A stretch of 64,000 bases of DNA, taken from Pithys albifrons albifrons (Eukaryota > Chordata > Aves > Passeriformes > Thamnophilidae). The position numbers and the translations under genes were made by a program. Shown here one piece after another: positions 37,563 to 52,353 of the stretch (its first letter is position 1; the number at the start of each line of letters is the position of its first letter). The stretch spans positions 14,379,224 through 14,443,223 of the forward strand of contig NC_092463.1 of NCBI RefSeq assembly GCF_047495875.1, read 5' to 3'. The notes under the pieces were generated by a model. It was not told where the DNA came from and ran no database searches. It saw nothing but the letters and a program-made list of their open reading frames with translations.

Positions 37563-40500
37563 TCAATTGGCTTAACAAAGCATACCCATATTAAAGACAG
37601 TCATAGCGTTCAACTGTGAAGGCAAAATTGTCATTGACTGAACAAGAAACAGTTATAAACTGCTCACCAACCCTTTGATATTTTACTTCTGGCCCACAAG
37701 CCTAAAATGATGCATTCTTCATTTAGGTGTAATGAAACCACTTTTATTTTTAAATTAGCATTGAATTTTAGAGAACATATAAGAGGAAAACTTTACATAG
37801 TATTAACCGAAATTTGACTGATTTGGGATACAGAACACTATTCAAGTTAATGGAAGCTACAGGGGCACATCTAAAGGCAGAATTTACCCCACATAATAAT
37901 ACAAAATTATATAGCAGAAGAAGGTGAAAAACTAAAATAAGGAATTAAGTAATTTAAAAGTAGAGGTTACAATTTCTATCAGAATTTGAATGTCTACAAT
38001 TGCAAATACCTTATGCTCTTTGACATGTCCAAAGAAAAGTGATTATTTTCTACTCATGGAACATATTTTAGTGTCACTTAAAATTTATGCTATAACAAAT
38101 TTCTCAAATTAATTTTTCCTCAAAGAAGTTATTTCTTTATATTGATTTATTGTTTTTGTTATTATTTCCCAGAAGATCTCTCAAATAAAATGATAAAAAT
38201 ACTACATGGGAAGTAGGTGTACAGGTGGATGCATGAGTGTATGTGTCAGAGAGGGGGAATTATTTTCTCAAGCATATACAAAAGTTCTCTAAAATCTTTA
38301 AATCACATTTATGAAAGTTAATATTTTTGATAGCCTTTAATATGGATGAGAAGAAATATTCATTCACAAATGGACAGATGAATTAAGACATACTTAGACA
38401 TAATTAAATTTAATTGCAAGTATAAAGAGATCTAATTCAGGTATCCCTTATGTAACTACCAAGTTAACAACAATGCATCAAGGAATCCTCTCTAATAATT
38501 TTGGCCCATTACATTTCTTCCATTATCAAATGAAATCTTGAAACAGCATTTACTCATAAAAGGATGTACATTTTGTTGCTATATCTTTCATATCCCATGT
38601 CCCACAAAGTGTTTTGAAAACAAGTATTGTAAGTATATGTGGACATTGGAAATTATTAACACCAGAATTTAACTTTGAAAATTATAGCTTCGTTTAGCGA
38701 TAAATGGAAAGACACTGCCAAGAGGAAAGAAGATTTAAATTTCATGCTCAATACCAATGAACAAAAAGGAATCTCCCTTTATATGAGGCAGCCACCACTG
38801 ATGGAATGAAGCATAGCTTAATGTCTGAAAGGCTGAGACATTTTTATTCCTGTAATACAGCTTGCAACACCACAGGTTTCAAATAGCAGAAGACTGAAAA
38901 CTGTAGTAACTTCAGATGATTCCAGTTTTTTTGATGACAGATGTGACAACCTTTCCATCCAGGCATAAACATGCTGAACCCAGTAAAAACCGGGAAATAC
39001 CATGATTTTTTATCAGCACCTACTACAGAAGTTTTTGAAGCTGTCTAATGCAAACCGGAGGTAAAATTCTCATTTAAATTAAAGGGTAAGAGATATTTAG
39101 GATCAGCCATAACAATTACATTATTGTTGCAGTTTTTGCTGGTCCATCCTAAGTGCTTCCTGATAGTAAAAACTAGAAAACAAAATTATTCAAAAAAATT
39201 TCGACTAAACATTTCACAACAAAAATACGAACAAAAGTGCTGATAATAGGAAATGATAAAAATTATGGAAATTATAAAAATGATAAAAAAGATAAAAGGA
39301 TGTTAAATAAATATATTTGCACCAGTAAATTAAGAATATTCTCTGCTAAAAATAGAATTGTTAGAAGAATGAATTTATTTCTAAATTTTTAATTTTCAAT
39401 TTTCAAATATTCTCTCTTGTACTCTTTAGAAGCTCAAATAAATTTCTTTTCTCTCCATCAGTCTAGAAAGCCTTAGAATCAATTGTCAGTACTCATCCTG
39501 ACTTTCACTACTTTTAAGGACTGTCAATTCAGCAAGATTCGCTTACATCTAATTCATTTTCTTGGACTTTAACCTAGGCCATTTCCAAATGTTACAAAAA
39601 TTACATTGTATGATATATTACTTATTTTAATCAAATACAGTTTTTCCTAATTGTCACTGCTATGGCAAACTCACAGGGGATGGTCTGACTTGTGTACATT
39701 TCTGACAGTGAAATCGGTAACAACAGCTGCTTTGTGCCAGCTAGCGCATGTACCGTACCTCTCAAGCCTTGTCATTCACATCTCCCCTAATTACCAAACA
39801 TCTGCTTTCCATTTCCATTAACACTGCACTACCAGCTTGTCTAGTTTAATACCAATGACTCTTGACCTCCCCCAAGGAAGACACTTTCTGTCAAAATTCC
39901 CCCAAAAGAAACCAGCTCTGCACACTAAATTTGTATTAAAAAAAAAAAATCCACAAAACACTTCCCAAAGGAAAAGCCTCCTGCATTCAGATAAATAAGA
40001 TTAAAAAAAATTTTGAACAAAGCAAACATCCCTTGCAAATTGTGCTTTACGTCTCCAAGAAGCTTAAAATCTTTAAGGCTAGAAACATGAATATTCAAAT
40101 AAAACATACAAAGCAATGGGTTATATGACAGGCTACAGTAACACCTTATAGGTTAGGGTGACTGCATATCTGGCAAATATAAAACTATTATCTGTAATGA
40201 TATCTGTCTGCTTAAATAGAGACCATAATGGAAGGTCCCAACTGCCTCTATTATTTTTTTAATTATAGGTTATTATAATGGTGTTAATGTTCACTGGTTA
40301 ATCCAGGATCCTAAAATTCAAAAGAATTATGACTCTATAACTTGCAGCAATTCTTTTTCTTTATTCCAGGTTGCGATCTCATAAAAATTTATTCCTATTT
40401 TGAAATCAGATGGCACTTAAGATATCTAATGGCTTCATTTTGTTTTCAAGCTATAGTACACTGTAAAAGTAAAAGAATAAAAAAAAAAAGTTAAAAATGG

Positions 40501-42104
40501 GAAAATGCCTTATTTTAAAATGACTGTAGAATGTAATCATTGACCTCAGAATCACAGAGAAATCTACATTACTCTGAGCCTTGATGACATTTTTACCCTG
40601 GACAATGATACGCAACTTAAGACAACGTGTTTCTCAAATTTGAATCTATGGTAAAAGGAGTTTTATATTGTAGAAATTCTGATAACAAATATGAAAGAAA
40701 TCAAGACGAGTCACTAACTTTTTCAAAATTGTGATTTAATTATTTTTTAATCCACTCAAAAATTTTCCATGCAGTTTCTTCATTAATTGTGAGGCAAATA
40801 ATCACAATATAAGCAAGCTTCTTTTTGCCTCTGTAACCCGGCAATGCAATTCCTTAAAATGTTGCCAGTAGGTTCATTACCTTTTCCAGTACAGTTAGTT
40901 TCCGCTAGGGGAATGGATACTCAGGAGAGATTTGCATTGCTGAAAACACACTTCTAGAGCACAATCCTCTAAACCCTCAGATATTTGATGTTCAAGTTTA
41001 ACTTTATTAATGAATGGGAAAGATAAATTGTTGATGAGAGGGGAAGGAAAAACAAAAAGTAAAATCATTAGGAAGTGATCATATAACATCTTGTGATTTG
41101 TACCAGTAAGTATAAAAGGATTCAAAGTACTTTGCTGCAGGAAATCTGCATTGGTATCAGCTTAGTGGCAGAGGATGCCACCAGGAGCAATGAAACAAGA
41201 GAATTAAAGAGAGGAGTTTGGTTAGGGGAGGAGACCACTTTCAATGTATTTTATTCCTTTTCTAATAAGAAAAGAAGGTGACAAGATAAAATGGTGGAAA
41301 AATTATGTTGAAAACTATGAGGTTTCAATGTGTAATATCCTTCTAACTGTCAGGCTCCCTGAAGAACCTATCACAGAGAAAGAGTTTAACGGAAGGAGAA
41401 AAAAATGATCTTTTAATCTCAACAATAAAAGCATTCCAGCCTTTGTATCTGCTGACTTACAAAAAAGTGCTTTCTAACAACAAAAGATGGAGCAGTAATT
41501 ACATAAATCTCTTCATTCTTGATGAAGACACAATGGAGTATAAGGAAATCAATAGTTTTTCTGCTGTAATTCTTGTTTTTATTATGAGCTGAAAGTAAAC
41601 TTGTTAAAATTGGATTCTGCTGCTTGTGTGTATATGCCCGTGTGTATGAAAAAAATCCAACAGCACTAAAGCAAGAACATGCAGCTTTTAAAAGCTTAGA
41701 AATTATTTATCCCCTATAATGCTTATAAGACTTATGATGCTGTGAAATCTTACATTAGGAAATTGCTATTATAAGAACAATTTAGCATTTTACATATATC
41801 TTGAAAAACTGACAACATAAAAAAAACAGTTTTAGTGGTTGTTCTGAAGACAGCCAAAATGCCTAAAGGTTACCAACAAAATTGAAATACATGTATTAAG
41901 TAAACTAAATGCACCCTGAAGTCAAATGTTTCCACCTTATTTTCAATAAATTGGTTGTAATGATTTTATCCCACAACATACATTTATAATACATGCCGCT
42001 CAAGAATGAGTAATACTGTTGATTTTGCAAAGAAAAGGTGGAAATTATTGCATTTAAAAATAATTAATAGATGGGTCTGCATACCTTTGAATTAAATTAA
42101 AAGA
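37563..42104. other. Unique AT-rich non-coding DNA
   Basis: No gene, RNA or interspersed repeat is recognised. An especially AT-rich part at about 39,180-39,420 contains repeated ATAAAAAT-like words. A short A-run sits at 39,937-39,949. Confidence 0.5.
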
Positions 42105-42480
42105 AAAATATTTCTTTTTTGTGGAGATGATTGCATTCATATCCTGTTTGGTGTGAAAAGTAGATTCCAAAAAGCTTTTAACTAATTTGTTCAATTTGTT
42201 TCAAAGCCAACATGAATAGGCTTGGTGCAAATTCAGATTCATTAAAACTTAATTAATATGCATCATTATGCAAATGAGGTTGCAGTTAATGAGTTCTTAA
42301 AAGAAGCTTTCTTTAATTAGTTCAGTTTTAATGGCATCATCATTTATCTGACTTGTTTTTAAAGCCACATGACATACAAAAAGTGACCATCCTCTACAAT
42401 GTTGCAGTTTTCTGTTTCCTAATTGTGTTTCATCTTAATTCTTTAATGCTAAAAACTTTGAAAAAGTTAAATGTTTTGAT
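42105..42480. promoter_or_regulatory. Candidate conserved developmental enhancer
   Basis: The strongest enhancer-like block in the window. Within about 250 bases it holds TTAATTAATATGCAT (42,249-42,263), a perfect octamer ATGCAAAT (42,268-42,275), GCAGTTAATGAG, TTTAATTAG (near 42,312-42,319) and TTTTAATGGC. These are dense homeodomain and POU-type sites in non-repetitive text. There is no open frame and no transposon signature. The combination is typical of vertebrate conserved non-coding elements. Conservation itself is inferred, not seen. Confidence 0.38.
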
Positions 42481-44799
42481 GTTCAGTTCTACTGAATGTT
42501 ATTTCAATTAAAAATTCACTGTTTTGTTTAGACTAGAGATATGGCTCTCTTCTTTTTAGTTATTTTTGCCTCCTATTCTCTAGACACCATTGTTTTCCAG
42601 TGTACGTACAGAAAAGGCAAGATATGTAACTAGCAGCTTTTAAAATCTGGGATGATTTAGTCTATGAACTATTAGTGGTGTTCATAAGCTTATATCTCTA
42701 CTGCAAGACTTTATTAAAATATGAGAGTTCATTCAGCAATACTACAAGGAGAATCAGAAGATTAGTGTAGGTGTGAACTAAACAGGTTAAACAATTGTCG
42801 TGAGAACTAAAAAGACAAAAGCAATGTAGTTACACTTTTCTGTAGTTTCAAGTCTGGAGGCTTCAGAAATATAATAAGTTTTAAAACATCTTTAAATCTA
42901 CAAAATATTGTGCTACATAATTACAATTATGTTTTGACAAGCTTTCTTCAGAGTGTAAGTTCTGTGAGGGGAAAAATTATAACTCTTTTACAAAGGTGTC
43001 ATTTACAATACAGCAGAGTGATTCTTTGAGAGTATGAGATGAGCAGCATCTCTGCAGTGAGCCAGTCTGGCCACCTGCCTACGGTGAGCTCGTGCAATCA
43101 TGTGATTTCTGTGCTGGCTTGTTTGAACCTCTAAAGCCTTAACCTAGGTTTTAGGTAACAGAAAAACTGCTTGCTGTGAGAGTAAACTCTGGAACCTGTT
43201 CTTGAAACAGACATAATTCAGTGCTGGCCTGCAAATAAGGATTCAATTTGCCAGTAACCACAGTATTTGAGGTTGATTGCAAAAAATACACACCTATGGT
43301 TTGCATTTGTTTACAACTCAGGTTCAGATAGGCAATCAGATTGGCCGTATCAATAAAAATTTCCAAATAAGAATTTTGAATGTCCTTTATATTTTGTTTA
43401 TTCGTGTCTAAACCAGAAATTATGTCACAGAAAGACATCTAATATTTCCAGTGACCTCTGGATCAGGCTGTTAGAATATCACGTTAAGGAAAATGGGGGT
43501 TTACACAACTACTCCTCCTGTTTAATTCTATGGAGCTGTTTGCTCCACCAAGGACAGTTTGCCTCACTATATATATGTGATAGATAATTAATCTTTCTAA
43601 CATCATTAGTTTTTGAGTGCTGATTTCAAGTATACCTCTGAGAAATCAGTTACTATTCTAATACCATCAGCAGTGGTCCTCTTTCCACAGTGCTCCATGT
43701 TCAAACAGACCACTGCAGAAGCTGAAGAAAAGGACCAACAATAGGCAATTGATACTTAGGTCATTTGACTTCAGTGTATATGACACAAAAACCCCCATAT
43801 CTTTAAGACAGGTTGTAATGTGCAAGGATGAATCTAGTGAGATTGGACTATGCAGAGGAGACCATCTGGGAAAAGGGATGAAGGTGAATACGGTATTTTG
43901 ATAGAATATACAGTAAAGGAAGGGGGAGAATATGAGATCTGAGCAGTGAGGAAGAGTTCGCATAGACAGACAGAAAAAACATGGGTAGTAGAGAGAGCAC
44001 CTCTATATCATTAGCTGGCAATGCAAAATACTTGGAATTCAAGTAGTTTAAGTGACAGAAGGGTCAGAGAATCTGTGGTAATACAGGGCAGAAATTCCAG
44101 TCTTTTGCCATTTTCCAGGTTTTCCAAGTACAGCAAATGGTAATCTGTACATGAACTCCAGCTTTCCATCTTGTCTGGACTTTCCTTGGAGAGTAGCACC
44201 TTTGTTTTGGCTGTAATTCTCAGGCAGATCCATCAAAAGGGTCCAACACAGATCTACTCTTATCTTCTATGAGAATTCTAGTATGATCTTTCTTCTGTCT
44301 ATGCTTCATCTTTATCTCCCTGCACACTGGGCAAGCACTGAAAATCCAGGAAGGGCTGGACTAATTATATTCAGACATTTTAAAGGTAAAAAGTCCTAGT
44401 CAAACATTTTGAGAGACAGACTGATAGATGTTTAGCTCTGTGGACAGCAAAGCTGAGCTCCTCAAATGGTGGTTCACTCCACCTCCATGAGTTCTTTGCA
44501 TGGAAGCAGATAATGAAATCTCTTGTGAAGACATGAGAGGATGTATTTTGTATAACCTTCAAAACCTCCTTCATGTGAGAAGGAGGCAAGTGGTTAGAAA
44601 TTGTGAACTTTGTCACCTGAAAGAACAGAGAACCCAAAAAATATTTTGGTGGAGCATTGGTGGAGGACTGGAGGACAAAAGGCAGCAATTTCCAGGTACC
44701 AACTGCTACAATGATCATCTTTATATTTCCACTATTGCAAACTTTTATGTGTCTGTGCCTTTTTAATAATTGCTAAACACTGATATTAAATTGCAAACA
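42481..44799. other. Unique non-coding DNA
   Basis: No gene or repeat is recognised. Several overlapping minus-strand frames at 43,151-44,718 (up to 112 codons) show no domain and overlap each other in different frames. The stretch 43,800-44,000 is purine-rich on the plus strand, which explains stop-poor minus frames. Confidence 0.45.
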
Positions 44800-47700
44800 T
44801 TTTGACAGGGCAAGTTCTCCTTCTCCCTTTTATTCCTCTTCTCATATAAATATTGCAATTAATTAACATCACTTCTATAAGAGAACGGGAGTTTCTCTGC
44901 CCACAAGTTGTTCTGTCATTTGTAGCTTGGGTCAAATATCCAAAATGTCACACTATCATCATTAAATTGATATTTTAATCCTCCTTAATATATGACAGAA
45001 ATGAGCTGTCATTTACAAGAGTAATATTGGCATTTTATTCCTGACATAATTTTCAATGGAAGGAATAAAACACCAATAAAACAACAATTATACACCAAGG
45101 TATGACATGTTATATATTTGGCATACAATAAAATAATTTGACAAAAATTCTCACTGATAGTAAGGAGAATAGGAGTTTATTAAGAACATCAATTAGCTCT
45201 TGTCTTAATTCTTTATCTTTGTATACCTTAATAGTCCAGTAGAACTTATGGCCCAAAACTATACCACCAGCCTCAAACTGGGAATAGAGAAAAAATATTC
45301 AGGAAATGTTAGGGGAGGCAGCGACTGATTTCTGAACTTAGCTCTGGGGAGTTCCAAGGAGGATGGAAGTATTACTGCAGGGACAGAGGGAGAAGGAGGA
45401 AAATATATAAGCAGAGATTAAAATAAGATGACTAATTTTAGGAAAGTTGTTTCCATTTGCCATTGCTTCTTCTTTGATCATGACTTCTTTTAACTTTCAG
45501 CATCCCTCAATCTGTCCTTGTACATTTAGGAAGTGTTTCCTCAGATGTAAGGAAAATGCTGTACCAGCAAAGCACATAATTCCAGGGGATTCATCTATGC
45601 TGGATTCCCAGCAGAGAACTGCGAAAGGAATCTGCCATTAGTACCAGCTGTATGTACCACACAATCGTTCTCTAGTGATTGCAGGGAAAAGGCAAGTATT
45701 GGTGAAACTCAGTTGTATCTTTCATTTTAGATACAGAAAATTACTATTATGTGTCAGGTCCTTCACAACTTCCACTACTAGCTCTTTGTGAGGAAGCTTC
45801 CTCGTACCAGCATGAATGAAACCTGTCTTCTTGCAAGACTGACTGCAGAATGAAAAAAATTTGTCTGTGAACTTAGGGCAGCTAGAATTGCTGTATCCTC
45901 CCCAGATCTCATAAACCAACATTAGATGATTTTTTTTCTCCGATGTCAAGGTAATAGGGAATTTGAGAGGATTTTTTTTTTATATAAACAGGGTAAAATA
46001 TTTTAGAATCCTTGTTAATTTGCTCTTATAACTACATCACTGACTTTCACTGAGACCACAACTAGGCCTTATTTTTAAGCATCATATAAATATATTTCTT
46101 AAATTCCTTATATTTTTTTAATGCTGTAGACCATAACAGGAAAAAATCCAATCTCAGATCCCACATATTGCATAAAAATTCTCAGTTTTCAGATCCAGAA
46201 GTCTGAGTATGCCTTGCAAAATTTGTTCAGTAGGATAGAGCCAACAGACAAAGTTCTATACCCAGATAACCACACTCCACATTGGATGAGTTATATTTAT
46301 ATTCAGGTGAAAGCTTCATTATCTTTCTGAAGGTGGAAGAAAATCTTAATCTGAACTATAATCAGTCCCTAGACTATCATTAGTGTCTTTCAAGTATGGA
46401 CAAGAAAGCTTAATTCTGATTTTATGCTCAAGAAATGAAAAAATCTAGTGGAAATATATGTGAAAGCATACAGGCTGAGTTAAGATGGTTCCAAAAGTCA
46501 CCATCCACCATCTGAGTCCTGATAACTCAACACATGTGTACTCCAAACTATCCCAACAGCAAAGGAAAATGTGTTTTTTGTTTGTTTGGGTTTTTTTAAT
46601 ATGCCACTCCATGAGCAATCAATAACTCACTAATTGCAGTAGGTCCTTAACTCCATTAGACACGTGACATCAGCACCATCCTTCCATTTCTTGTTTTGCA
46701 TTTTTCAGTAAATCAGACCTCTTCCTCTATGTTAATAGGAGAAATAGTTAGTGTCCCTTGATCATACCCTCAGTTTTTGCATCATTTTCTTCTAATGAAA
46801 GTAATACATTTGGCAAACATCCTGAGATACTATCTCCACTACAAATCTCTACAATCCTTTTCCATTGAAATGCCTGTCTCTCAGGCTCTGAAAAGATCTT
46901 GAATAGTGACACCCATTCTTATTCTGGATTCTCTCAGGTGATTCCTCTGAGCAAATACCTTTCCTTTTTTGGTCCCTAGGCATCCTATTTGTAGGCGTTC
47001 TTTCCCTCAAAAGTGACCTGGCAGGCTAGCCAAGAAAAACAAAAATACATTTTTATTTATTAAGCACCCAAGAAAACTTTGTGTATCTAGCTGTAAAACA
47101 CTGTAAGGGGTAAGCAGTAAATAGGAAAGAGAACATAAAGCTGATGAGCACTTACCCTCTATTCCCTACTGATGCTTCTACTTAGCCCTGCTTAGCATTT
47201 CAATCTATATAAAGTCAATGGGCCATATAACCTTCTTCTATATACACTAATCAATTAACATTATTCTTTAATAGGAAGAAGTTTAGGGAGTTCTTTTTTC
47301 CAGTTTGTTTCAAAGTAACATTGTTACTAAACAACAGTGACGATGAGTGCAAGAAGATACACTTGTTTGGTGAAGACAACTTATATCTAAACTACTGAAA
47401 AATATGCATTTACTTTAATAATAGAGCCATTTAAGCAGTAGTTCCTTAATATTAAGTAAATGCTCAATATACCTGTTACAACAGTTACAGTAAAATATTG
47501 CATTTACAGGAGTACTTAGATAACCATTAATATAAAGATTTTTAAAAGATAGAGCAATATATGGTAAAATAAAAGGGATTCAGTCAGGTTGCACCTTGCT
47601 TATCATATTCTCACTTTGCTAGCAGTTATTTAAGCACAAAAATAATGCTTTTTTGCTTGCAGACCCTTCAAAGGAAACAGATTGGATAACTTTGATGGTG

Positions 47701-50700
47701 AGGTTGCATTTGGAGCTTTGGAGTGATTTTTTGTTGGCTTTTTTTTTCTTCCCAAGTGTCTAATGCTGGATTACTTCGAGAGAAATTTATCTTGTTGAAG
47801 CTCAGATTCAGCAAATTTAGTCAGTACAATCTTTTCAATATTCTTTTCATCTTACTACTTCAATATGATACTAAGATTTTAAAATGTGTCTTTAATATCA
47901 CCCAAAACCAAGGCCAAATTTACATTATCTTTGCTCATTCCAACATTTAATTATGCTTTTTAAGACTTCATTGTGGAGTCTGTCAGCAATATGATCCTAA
48001 AGAAGGACAGTGCCTTATCAGTGAGAAAATGACCCAGTGTCTTGCAGATCTCAAGCCCCACCATCTGTTTACAGTATTTCTGGAACATTATTTCATACCA
48101 GCAAGATGTGTGGCTGTACCTGCCCTTCAGAAACACATACATATGCTTCTCAAGATTCTTCTCAAGGCTTCTTCCCACCTGTCTTTACTTTTAGAACAGT
48201 AAATGGCAAATGCAGCAACACAGAATAGGTGAGATTTTTCCCTCAGATGGAAGGATGGCATATAATAGTACTCTGGTCATCTTCTCACTGGCTTCTAATG
48301 TGCACCATGGGAATCCACACCACCCATTTAGACATGGAGTGGGAGAGATTACTATGATAATTTAGGCTTGGTGAGTGTTGATAGACTGATAATGCAGAAA
48401 ACTGATGAATCCATTTAATAACACAGCTAAGAAGCCCATTATTATTAATTCTGACCACTAAAACTAGAATAGATAGAGGAGACATTCTTTGAACATTTAG
48501 TAAGGAAGACAGCCCAGGACAAAATGGCAACAAGGATATAACTTATTTGATTAACAATGCTGCAGGACCCAAGCTGTGCTACATTTTCTAGGAACACACC
48601 AAAAGCTTTGGAAAGCTATTTCAGATTTAATTCTGATTACTTCAATCTGATTGAAAATATGAATGTGCAAAATCATTTGAAAGTTACTGTGAAATGACAG
48701 TCATTTGAAAATCAAGGGGAAACCAGAAAGTATTACTAGAAAAATGGAATTCACAGAAGAAGAATCCAGAAATCTTGGAGAATAAGTGGCTAAAATCCAA
48801 TGGAAATATGATAAAAATATATTACTACAGAAAAGGAAACAATTGATTAAAAACCTATCAATTCAGGATATTGCCCCTAAGGAACTTTTTTCAAATGTAG
48901 CAATATTCAAAGATTTTATTGAGAGCTTGGATGATAAAAAAGAATATATTTATAAAATTAGTGAGGAATGGCAAGGAGCTTAGAATTCAAAACAACCTCA
49001 TTAAATTAGAAGAATGATCTGAAAACAGAAAGAGTACTAACTGCTTCATACAGGTATGGAAAAAATAATGTTCAGAAATCTACAGTGAACAATAATTGGT
49101 CATGCTAGTACTGCATGCAGTGGTTAGGGGATTATAGTAGATCTCAGGCTGAGAATGAAGCAATGCTGAACTGCAAGAAATGTCAGTGCCATCCTGGAAC
49201 TTTTAACAGGAGTATCTTAACAGGAAGTGACAGCTTTCTCCTCAACTAGGAACAGACTGTCCTCAAAGTAAATTGTCTCCATTTGGGACACTTGATTAAA
49301 CTAAAACATAGACCAAATCTGCAGAAGAGTCAGAGTCAACAAGAAGACTAGAAAATAAGTGCTGTAAAGAAACTTTAAAAAGACTGAATATGTTTAGAAC
49401 AGAAAAAAATGAAAGAGCATGATGAATATATATTAAAAATTATTTTGCAAATAGTAAGCAAGACTGCTTTGTCAAAATGATGTAAAAAAGCAATTTGTTA
49501 ATTTGTAGAAGAAAAAAAAGAAAAAGATTTGCTAAATATTAAAAATCTTTCTATATAGAGGACTTTAAAAATGAAACGTTAACTAAGCAAAGCACTATCA
49601 TGGAGCTTAGATAAACAGCTCTCAAGGGTGAATTATACATACATTTTAAGAGAAGAACTGAACAGACTGTGTTAACTAAAAATGTAACTCTGAGTTGCCC
49701 AAAGTTTCCTCATACATCCCCTATTTTTCTCTTAGAAATTAAATTCCACTGTTTTCCCCCCTCTGTTTCTTTTGCCTATTTGAAGGTAATTCTAGAATCT
49801 CATCATTGTAATGTTCACAACCATGTTCTCCTTCCCACTTTACATTTCTCCATTTGCCCTCTTGTCCCTTCTTCCTGGTACCTGCTTGCTTTCCTTCTAT
49901 GTTTTTCACAGTTATTTCACTCTAAATGCAAAATACAAATGAATCATAATTGTATCAGAATCTTTTACAATCAGTGAAAAATTTTAAATTTAGAAAACAC
50001 TAATCCACCTGGTTTGAACAATTAAGAGGCTCAGATAAGACCTTAAAATGGATGAAGTTTTGTGATTGTTGACTGCTAAACTGCTGAGTGTCAATTTTGG
50101 AACTCCAGATGGCTTCTGAGCTTTCTCCTTATTTATGATTTCTGTCAGAGTCATGTCAATCACTGTTTTTCACTGTTGACCTGCCACTCAGAATTTTCTT
50201 TATCACTTTATCTGTGCTTCTTATCATATGGACAAGAGACTGTTTTCAGCTAATTATTTAAATTATCTGGTAGCTAAAGTCACATGTAGTAACTTCAGTA
50301 GTCTATTGAAATAAGAAAAATCTGTTTCACTTTCTTTTACATGTTCTTAATGAACCATATAAGCAAACTTAAACACAAGATAACTCCACTGGTACACTCA
50401 AAAATAGAAACTTCCTCTGTGGTTAAAACTTTGCCTCCCCTTGTGGCACAAAATTATTATGAAAGCATATACCCATTTTTTCCATAGCTTTACTTCTCTT
50501 TTATTACGTGATCTTGAGAATATCCCACAACCTCTCTTAGCTGTTTGCAGATGAGATTGGCCTAGTCACTTAGGATTGCATTTTTGCCGATACACATTTT
50601 TAATTCGTTTTAAGTCCTAATAAATTAATATATTTCAAATAAAAATATTTGGGTAATATTATATGTTCACCATTTATATTACACTGTAGTGATTCAAACA

Positions 50701-52353
50701 CAGTCCACCAAAAAATACCATTTCTCTGAATATGGACCATTGCACATAGTAACAAATAACTTGGACTTGGGCATAACTACATCACAAGCATGTATATGGG
50801 AGAATATGAAGTCTCTTCCATTATAACTTTGCAGATTTAAATTTCTCTGTCATAGCACAAAACCAAAAGGAAGATCAACTCAATTAAACAAAAACAAATT
50901 TTAAACTGATAACTGCAAATTCATGCCAGAAAAAAAAAAAAGAAAAAAGAAAAAAAAAAGCAACTCTACCCTGAAAACAGGAGTTTGGCAGGATTAAAAT
51001 AAGTTAATTATAAATATACATGTATAGAAATGTACTTAATAGCAGATAAATATTCATAATCCAATTAAAACTATCAACATACTTCATCAGACTGCTGGAT
51101 ATGAATCAACTGGAAGGCCTTGTCTAAAGCTCAGTGTTACTATGCCTCAGTTAGCATGAGCCAATTAGCAGATTATACATGTTGGCAGAGACAAGCATAT
51201 GACCAGTTTAGCTTATCCTGAAGGCAAAGTTCAACTTAGGTTTCCTGCTCTCTAAGCACAAAATTTATGTGCATGTCCACATAAGGCCTGACAAGTTTTG
51301 GATTACATTGGTGTCCTGGAGTTCCTTATAACCTCCATTGATGCAACTGCTGCCAGTTAGAGATAGAATATTGGACCAGAGAGATTTAGAAATACTCAGC
51401 TGCTTATGAAGTTCAGGATTTGAGCCAGTCCCATTCAGCATGACCAATTTTTTTCCAGGAGAACTGTGAGTGCTCAATCATGAATAGCAAATCACTCTGT
51501 TACCAGCTAAGTTTGCAATCTTGCTCTGAACCTTCACAATTCTTCTACAAAAATATTTTTATTTTCTAAGGTGCATCAGTTTTCAGGGTCATCACTTAAT
51601 GGATCAATTTTCTCCCTGAATCACATGGAAATGCACAGTGTGAGAATCACTTTTATTCAACAGTAAGCACTGGTTAAGTCACATGGTATTCCCATGGTAA
51701 AAGAATTGTACATATTTTCACTTACAAGTTTTTTCTGTGAATAAGATTTATTATTAAAAGAAAGAGAGTGAGTCTGAATCAAAAGGTTCATTTATAAGGC
51801 TGTCATGGAGACAGCACTTTTAAATAACTACAGCTACATCAAATGATAATCATCAAACCAAATAAACTAAATGCCAAAATACTCTGAAACATAAAAATAA
51901 GAGCCAGGTCTAAATTGCTTTAATTTCTAAGGCTTTGCAACATTTCAAGAGGTAAGTCACGTTCTGAGTGTATACTCTTTGTTTTTCATTCTTGAAGAGC
52001 AGTGAAGTGGTTTGTGAATCAGGCTTTTAAGACATTTGGCTGTAGCAAAATTGTTATAAAAAATGCATAATATGTACTTAAGAAGGAAAGTAACACCTCT
52101 GTCATAAATTGGTTCTTTGAAATATTTAAATTAAAAAGTCCAGAGCATGCTATGCTTGCATAAAACAGAATTAAACAACATGTAACTTAGATAACATGGG
52201 TTTTCTCACAGAGATAAATTTAAAATTGGGATTGCTCAAGGAAAGGAAACTTTATTCAAGTCAATATAAACATTTTTAGTGGAATTTTCTCCAGTTCAGG
52301 TTTTCTTTTGTCATTCTCTGAGACTTCTTCCTTTCATTATAATTCTGGAAATT
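44800..52353. other. Unique AT-rich non-coding DNA
   Basis: Nothing identifiable as a gene, RNA or interspersed repeat. The patch 44,960-45,060 has TGACAG and CTGTCA halves facing each other but is not otherwise notable. The 102-codon frame at 49,669-49,977 and the 65-codon frame at 48,786-48,983 have no recognisable domain. An A-rich run occurs at 50,930-50,960. Confidence 0.5.
50930..50960 (+). repeat. A-rich low-complexity run
   Basis: About 30 bases of A broken by three single G bases. No adjoining retroposon body is recognised. Confidence 0.9.

Noticed and set aside
43667..44236. Several overlapping minus-strand frames resembling membrane proteins
   Set aside because: Purine-rich plus-strand composition explains Phe/Leu/Ser-rich text and lack of stops; no receptor motif is visible.
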